NCBI GenBank assembly: GCA_002633005.1
Contig: NMRA01000097.1
Coordinates: 509,721-573,720, forward strand
Source of the DNA: Phoronis australis
Taxonomy: Eukaryota > Phoronida > Phoronidae
Length of the DNA stretch: 64,000 nt
Direction of reading: 5' to 3'
Each line of letters begins with the position of its first letter. Position 1 is the stretch's first letter. The notes under the pieces are model-generated. The model was not told the origin of the DNA. It worked only from the letters and a program-made list of their open reading frames with translations, and searched no databases. Below are positions 58,481 through 64,000 of the stretch, one piece after another. The translations under genes and the position numbers were made by a program.

Positions 58481-59668
58481 ATAGAAACCTATCACGGTGA
58501 GGAATGTCATGAGACCTATTTTATGATATTAAAAGACCTTTTTTGACTTTTGAATTTTAGCCAGATGAACTGGACGAAATGCAGCTTTTATAGGGATGTC
58601 GTTTTACGGCTCAAAAACGCATATTGGCATTATGGTTGGGTTAGATAAACTTTTTGAAGCTATTACGTTTGATTAGAGTTACAGAACAATAATGTCCGCT
58701 GTGTTTTTTGATTTCGTTACAAATCGCCAATTACTGCCGTTGTCTGCCACTTAGCTCAGCGGCTGCGACCTCAAAGGGTCCAGTAGAATCCATGCTGCGG
58801 CTATTCTCAGGTAAATCAAATTTCTCGACGATAATGTCACTTCGTAACACCATTATGTACAGGAATATCGAGAATACACCTATACATGTATCTGCTCTTA
58901 ACACCGCATAATGAGGTCGCAAGAGTGAGAAGTCTGCAGCCTTATTTGCCCGTCTAATTTATTATACTCTTGTCTCAAAGGAGGACACACCAGTTTATTG
59001 ATCAGACTATTGATATATAAAAAATAAATTAGCATGGTGTTTCTATTTGAGGATGCTATACGTATTGGAACTAACCTGGCTACAAACAGTTTGAAAATTT
59101 ACACTTTTGAAGATGATTTTCATAGATTACCAGCAACTGATAAAGGGGAACTGAGAGGTAGACAGATGGATGGGCGAATGGACACACAAACACACACGGA
59201 CACGCAAAGACACAGGACAAATAAAATGTATCTATTACAGAACATAGATGACAATAAAGTTAGGGTTGTAATACTGGCACTGATACACTGGCTTAAGTTT
59301 CTGTTGATTTTTTACTAGATTTAAAGTTAAGACTTCAACCACTTCATTAAATTATACTGAGAAAATATTCACTTTGTGTTTTTTAAAAATGAATATTAAA
59401 TATGGCCAAGTTTCAAAGTTTCGAAAGGCCATTGTTATATGAAGTTTACAATACAGAATGTTGAATGTGTTAATTACATTTATTTCATACATATTTTAGG
59501 TACAACTGTCTTGTTATGTGGTATTCATGGATAAATAGAACACTAAAAAAGACACAAACCATCTTCTTGACATTGTCAGATTTTACCTGACAAACAAGGA
59601 CAGCTTTATCAAGAGCATTGTTTCTACACTACTGTAATGCAGTGTTCTCCATGATCACATTTAACCTG
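58481..59668. other. no gene recognised
   Basis: One plus frame (59034-59318) contains an ACAC/AGAC-rich stretch (GRMDTQTHTDTQRH), the signature of a simple repeat rather than a gene. Confidence 0.4.
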
Positions 59669-59713
59669 CAGCAGCAGCGGCAGCAGCAGCAGAAGGCAGC
59701 AGCAGCAGCAGCG
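59669..59713 (+). repeat. Interrupted CAG trinucleotide repeat
   Basis: About 13 CAG units with CGG and AAGG interruptions, 70 bp before Kolobok element C. No open frame of note spans it. Confidence 0.9.
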
Positions 59714-59779
59714 ACCTGTTTGTCAACACTTGCGAAATGGTTTGAGATCTTGTAAATCGATATTGCATACATTATTTAG

Positions 59780-61095
59780 CCTTTATGTAGCCTTTTTTAT
59801 TGTCATTTTAGCAAAAATAAGGTTTGTTGATTATCTCAGACATATTTTCAGTTACTTACGGCTTTTCGTATCTTAATTAATTACTCGTCGTCTACTCCGG
59901 AAGTGACGTTTTGGGAGGCAAGAATTTCGGGCGAATTTCTTTTCATATAGTCTGACTGTGAGAGCAGGCGAGTCAGTCATTGTTCTACCTCGGTTGTGAT
60001 AAGTTCGGACGTCGTTTGCTTTTGCTTACGAGTCAGTCAACATGCCACGTTCTTGCTGCGTACTGGGGTGTACTCATTATCGTCTCATGTACAGATGAAG
60101 AACTGTCCCACTTGCCCGAGTGTCCCGCGACACACTCCCACTATAGGGTGATCTGCTTACATCCTGCCGTGTGACTTCCGTGCAACACACCTGGCACCTT
60201 CCAAATAGTTCCAATACAAGTCCACAATAAACTTATCAAACTTAGGCTCACCGATCTGTTCATTGAAGGACGAACTGTCCTATTCTCTGGGTGTCGAACT
60301 GGGCCTGTATTCACTCCCACTACTCAACATCGCTGCAGGGCTGCTTACAGGCTCTGGGCTAGAGACAACAGCAAAGAGCGAATCACTGCTAGTTCCCGGA
60401 ATTGCACGCAATGGGGGTACTTTCGGAGGCACGGATAACAGTAGACGAAGTGCCTCCAGTCACTGTACATAGTGGCCACAGCTCGCGAGGCTTCTCGCTT
60501 CAAAACGCACTTCTCGGGGTTGGCGACGGGGCACTGGCAGGAAAACAACAGCGACGGTATGGTACCCTTCTTCAGGCATTGTTTCGCAGGGAACTTCAAT
60601 TCAGCGTACATATTTGTCATAATCTGACGGCAGAAAATGCTTGCCACACACTCGGTAACCCTCTACTGCTTTGTACGTTCCGTGGACGGGTAGCGCTGCG
60701 TTCTTTACATGAACGAGCTAGCCAAGTACGGCGAAGTGTGTCATCCGTCGGAAAGCGATGCAATGTACCCAAAGCGCGTGTGAGACGATAAAGAGTACAT
60801 CCCGGCACGCAGCAAGAGCGTGGCATGTTGACTGACTTGTAAACAAAAGCAAACGACGACCGAACTTGTCACAAACGAGGTAGAACAATGACTGACTCGA
60901 CAGCTCTCACAGTCAGACTATAATGAAGAGAAATTGGCGCGAAACTCTTGCCTCCCAAAACGTCACTTCCGGAGTAGAGGACGAGAAATTAATCAAATTA
61001 CAAAAAACTGTAATTAAGTGATAAATGTGTCTGGGATAACCAACGAACTTTATTTTTGCTAAAAGTGACATGAAAAAGGTTGCCTTCGCCTTTAA
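59780..61095 (-). mobile_element. Kolobok-type THAP transposon, deletion derivative C (longest copy)
   Basis: The right end is AGGCGAAGGCAACC (inverted) followed by TTAA at 61092-61095. The left end is weaker (GCCTTTATGTAGCC). Inverted repeats of about 290 bp contain CTCCGGAAGTGACG, GGGAGGCAAGA, the ACTGTGAGAGC block and the THAP start. The coding orientation is minus. Elements A and B are deletion relatives. Confidence 0.82.
60070..60826 (-). pseudogene. THAP-type transposase N-terminal part in element C
   Basis: ATG at 60826 opens MPRSCCVPGCTLYRLTRALG, then TLHRFPTDDTLRRTWLARSC, the best preserved THAP zinc finger of the window (Cys pair and the RFP / W segment present). After an indel near 60650 the frame resumes with SIFCRQIMTNMYAELK and LKKGTIPSLL. 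After another, near 60345, come PVSSPAAMLSSGSEYRPSS and FDKFIVDLYWNYLEGARCVA. The catalytic domain expected after the CxxGHS segment is missing, and the sequence passes into the opposite inverted repeat. The inverted repeat also carries a second THAP start on the plus strand (60041; MPRSCCVLGCTHYRL, then a stop). Confidence 0.78.
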
Positions 61096-64000
61096 GGATA
61101 TTTTTGAGAGTGACAATGGGGCTATTCGGAAAATCCACATTAACTAGAGGGCGCGCGTGTACTAGTGGTGATAGATTAACAGCCTCGATTTCGCGAGCCC
61201 TTTAAATACATGGTGAAATGGCTTGCAGCCGTGCCAACTGAATCAGAGATTGCGTGAAAAGGGTGCTTCTATGAGAGGAAGTAAGCACGGCCTTATGCAA
61301 AGGTAAGGTTTGCGATTATTTTAACGATTATTCCATGGTTATTCTACCGATGCCTGTTAACTGAGCTACTCGCCGATGTCGACTTCGCGGCAGTCGCGAG
61401 TCGGGTTAATCTTTGTTTGTTGTGATATGTGATACGATACATGACGTAGCAATCGGAATCTTCTCGTACATCAAAGCATTATTATTGTTTGGAATGATTT
61501 CTAACAATTTATCAGTGACAGTTACATCAATCAATGCTTAATGTTTATGCTGTCAACTCGATACAGGTTAATGAGTTAAGATTACAATCCAAGCCCACTG
61601 GCAAAGCGGGGTACATGACTAATATCCATTGCATTAGACTATTTGTTTACTCCCTATCATATGTATTCTGGAAATCTATTACACGTTGAAATGGAAATCT
61701 ATCACGTATGTTTTCACGTAACCTTTGGTTTTTAGGTTTGAGAGCTTGTACCGTGCAGAGGAGATATGCATCGCTTCTACACCGTCCCTGGATCGACAAA
61801 AATTGGTTTTTAGCATTTGACTGCAGCTAACCAACAAGATCTTCCCATCCAGTGCAGATCTTTTTTCAGAGCCTAATTTCAATATTGGAGGAAACGAACA
61901 AAACCTTTGCAAAGGAACAGCTATTTTTAAAGAAAGGTATGTAAGTCATTTTGTTAATTTACTTAGTCAGGTCCTTAGCGGGGGATTGGCATGGGAGGTT
62001 GAGGTTGTAATATTAGGTACAACTGAATGTGTGGAAATAACAGGTAATACATGTTTGGGGAAAAGAGCATGGTGAGGTAATTCTTAACCTTCATGAAGTC
62101 CCTTCAAGTTGATTTCTTGAAACTGTTTTGCTACTTGTATTTAATTGTAAACCCGTGAAAATATTTTACATTTTCTGAATTCACAGTGACTGAATAGTCT
62201 TAACTCATGCCTTGAAATGTTGCAAGTCGTTATAAACTCAAATGACAGCCATTTTGTGAAAATTGCATTTTTGATGGTGCCTTACGATTTGTAATTACTC
62301 TTAAACAACAAAAAGATTAATCATCAGTTTTAAATGACCCAAATCTTCATATCTTCTATTAGAAGAAAAATTAAAAGTCTGAGAAATGGTTCCCTAAACC
62401 TTAGACTAGAAGTATTCTTGACAGACCCATGAACCTGTAATCGGAGTTTAAAATAGCTGAAAGTATCAAAATTAAAAAGGCTTGAAAATGGGTAACAAAG
62501 TATTGAAATTGTCTCAAAAAACTTGTATATTTTGCACAAAAGTGATGCGTTTAAAGAATTGTTATGGCTAGGAATAAAAAATAAAGACACAGTTTTATGC
62601 AATACTTATTATATACAACCTCAGTTTTTGAACATAGGTAGTAATTATTTAATTTTATGTGAAACTGTAGAGCAGTCACCATATATTTTTGAAAAACAGA
62701 GATAACATTTTTGACCCAATCTGGAGTACTTAATTATTCATAATTCAGTATTTTTTCCAGGTTCTGTGACATTTTAAAGCCACTTCAAGCTGTATCATAG
62801 ACAAGCTTTGTTACTCCGTTCTCTTCCCACAGCACTTCCACACACCAGCAGTGCTGCATGGTACAATGTACAAGACAGTGGCCCTGGAGAAATGTGAATC
62901 GCAGTACTAAGTTACCATAAGACAATGTGCCAGTGGACTGTCTGTGTATTCAGACGAACTATATCTGACTGCTACACAAGTAAGCCTTGTTGGTGAGGAT
63001 ACCCTTTCATAGGCAATGAGTCATGTGTGGACAATAGCTTATTTCCTTTCGTGGAAGACACATGAGGGACTGAAGCTAAAGAAGACCTAGTGACACTCTG
63101 GTCTACTCCAAGGGTCTGATTTTGGGCTCAAAACGATTCAAGTGATATGCTGCTGCGTTTACCTTCAAGTGTCTAATTGTGGATGTCATTGAGGCTGAAT
63201 CAGGTTACATGAAAGAAAGCCACGTGTTGAAACTAGACCTTTTTTACAAGCGCTTCTATAGGCCATTGAAACTAGTTCCCAATGAAATGAAAGCCAAAAG
63301 CTGAGTGAATTAAATTTTCCTTTCAGACGAAATGCTTTATACTATTGGTAAAACCTTTTCAATTTGGTACACATCATGGGGAAATGACATTCAGTGACTG
63401 CATCGATTGTCTTATTGTATGTTTTCAATTGTAGCTAGCTGGATAAGTATTTGCTATGCACAAGATTCGAAAATAAACAATTATCAGTGTATATAAAAAC
63501 AAATGGCAAATTGAAAAAGCACAGAAAGAAACAACATTGCGACAGAGTCCATAATCAGGCATATCAAGTGCTAATTTCTGAATTAGGTTCAATTCTCTCA
63601 GGTTATTGCTGAAGGATTGCTTTTCACTTTGTCCAAAGGTAAAATAGATGGTCGGGCGGTTGGTTTCAGTTGTTTTCTCTCACCTGTAACAGAATAGTCG
63701 GAGAAATATTAGCAAATTGTAAAGGAAAACACAAGATAAAACTACTTTTGTAAGGCAGAACATACTTGACATTTCATCTTCATGTTTAAATGTAGAAACT
63801 AATAACCTTTGTACCCAAGTCTTATTTAATATCTAAATTAAAATATGTGAAACAGGCTAAAAGTGATTTAACAATGTGTATTTTTCATGACACTTAAAAT
63901 GTGCTTCTGATCTCAACAAGTAAAATTCATTCTAGGTGTCAATTTTTTTTCCAATGCAATGTTACGACATTTACTGAATTAAGGCTTATTCATGTTAATT
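61096..64000. other. no gene recognised
   Basis: AT-rich, with only short frames of 60-90 codons that show no domain, splice support or repeat similarity to the rest of the window. Confidence 0.45.

Noticed and set aside
59034-59318. Plus-strand frame with TQTHTDTQRH run
   Set aside because: Comes from an ACAC-rich simple repeat; no domain.

Overview
The window is nuclear DNA of an animal, most likely an anthozoan cnidarian (coral or anemone relative); that placement is an inference. It is AT-rich and gene-poor, has small exons with GT-AG introns, and is crowded with degenerate transposons. Two pointers to Cnidaria are the mosaic extracellular gene (PAN/apple, fibronectin type II and CTHRC1-like modules) and a multi-copy reading-frame family that I know from anthozoan and hydrozoan gene sets. 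There are no operons, CRISPR arrays or bacterial features.

The main host gene is on the minus strand and fills most of the first 45.6 kb. I could place seven exons by domain content, splice sites and reading phase: signal peptide plus PAN/apple (45233-45625), a cysteine-rich exon (43227-43338), the N-terminal exon of a CTHRC1-like domain (35585-35679), its two core exons (32786-32984 and 32499-32654), an FN2 module (22966-23133), and the core exon of a second CTHRC1-like domain (369-582). All testable phases agree (0, 0-1, 1-0, 0-1, 1-1, 1-1, 0-1). One exon of the second CTHRC1-like domain is still missing between 583 and 22965, and the gene runs off the left edge. A second, unrelated host gene candidate is at 56211-57209 on the minus strand (two exons, about 296 aa, unrecognised).

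The introns and flanks hold mobile elements. At 9.9-13.1 kb is a decayed pogo/Tigger-type transposon. Its transposase reads HTH_psq, then DDE_1, then an OTU cysteine-protease domain, then a C-terminal zinc finger, and a 0.16 kb MITE has landed inside it. At 7.75-8.67, 54.06-55.25 and 59.78-61.10 kb are three TTAA-flanked, THAP-coding elements (Kolobok type), all internally truncated; their long inverted repeats each include the THAP start. At 37.3-39.9 kb is a decayed copy of the multi-copy gene family, split by a foldback MITE. At 49.4-50.9 kb is a Penelope-like element with reverse transcriptase and GIY-YIG endonuclease, followed by SAP-like and THAP-like fragments. Smaller items are a LINE fragment (4.6-4.9 kb), three copies of a repeat with a tRNA-like pol III promoter (5.9-7.6 and 47.1-47.9 kb), several MITE families, a 468 bp tandem duplication (24.3-25.3 kb), a foldback element around a microsatellite (26.5-26.9 kb), a minisatellite and short microsatellites.

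The most novel-looking items are the OTU domain embedded in the pogo-type transposase, the phase-consistent PAN/CTHRC/FN2/CTHRC mosaic gene, and the Kolobok elements whose inverted repeats duplicate the start of the transposase gene.
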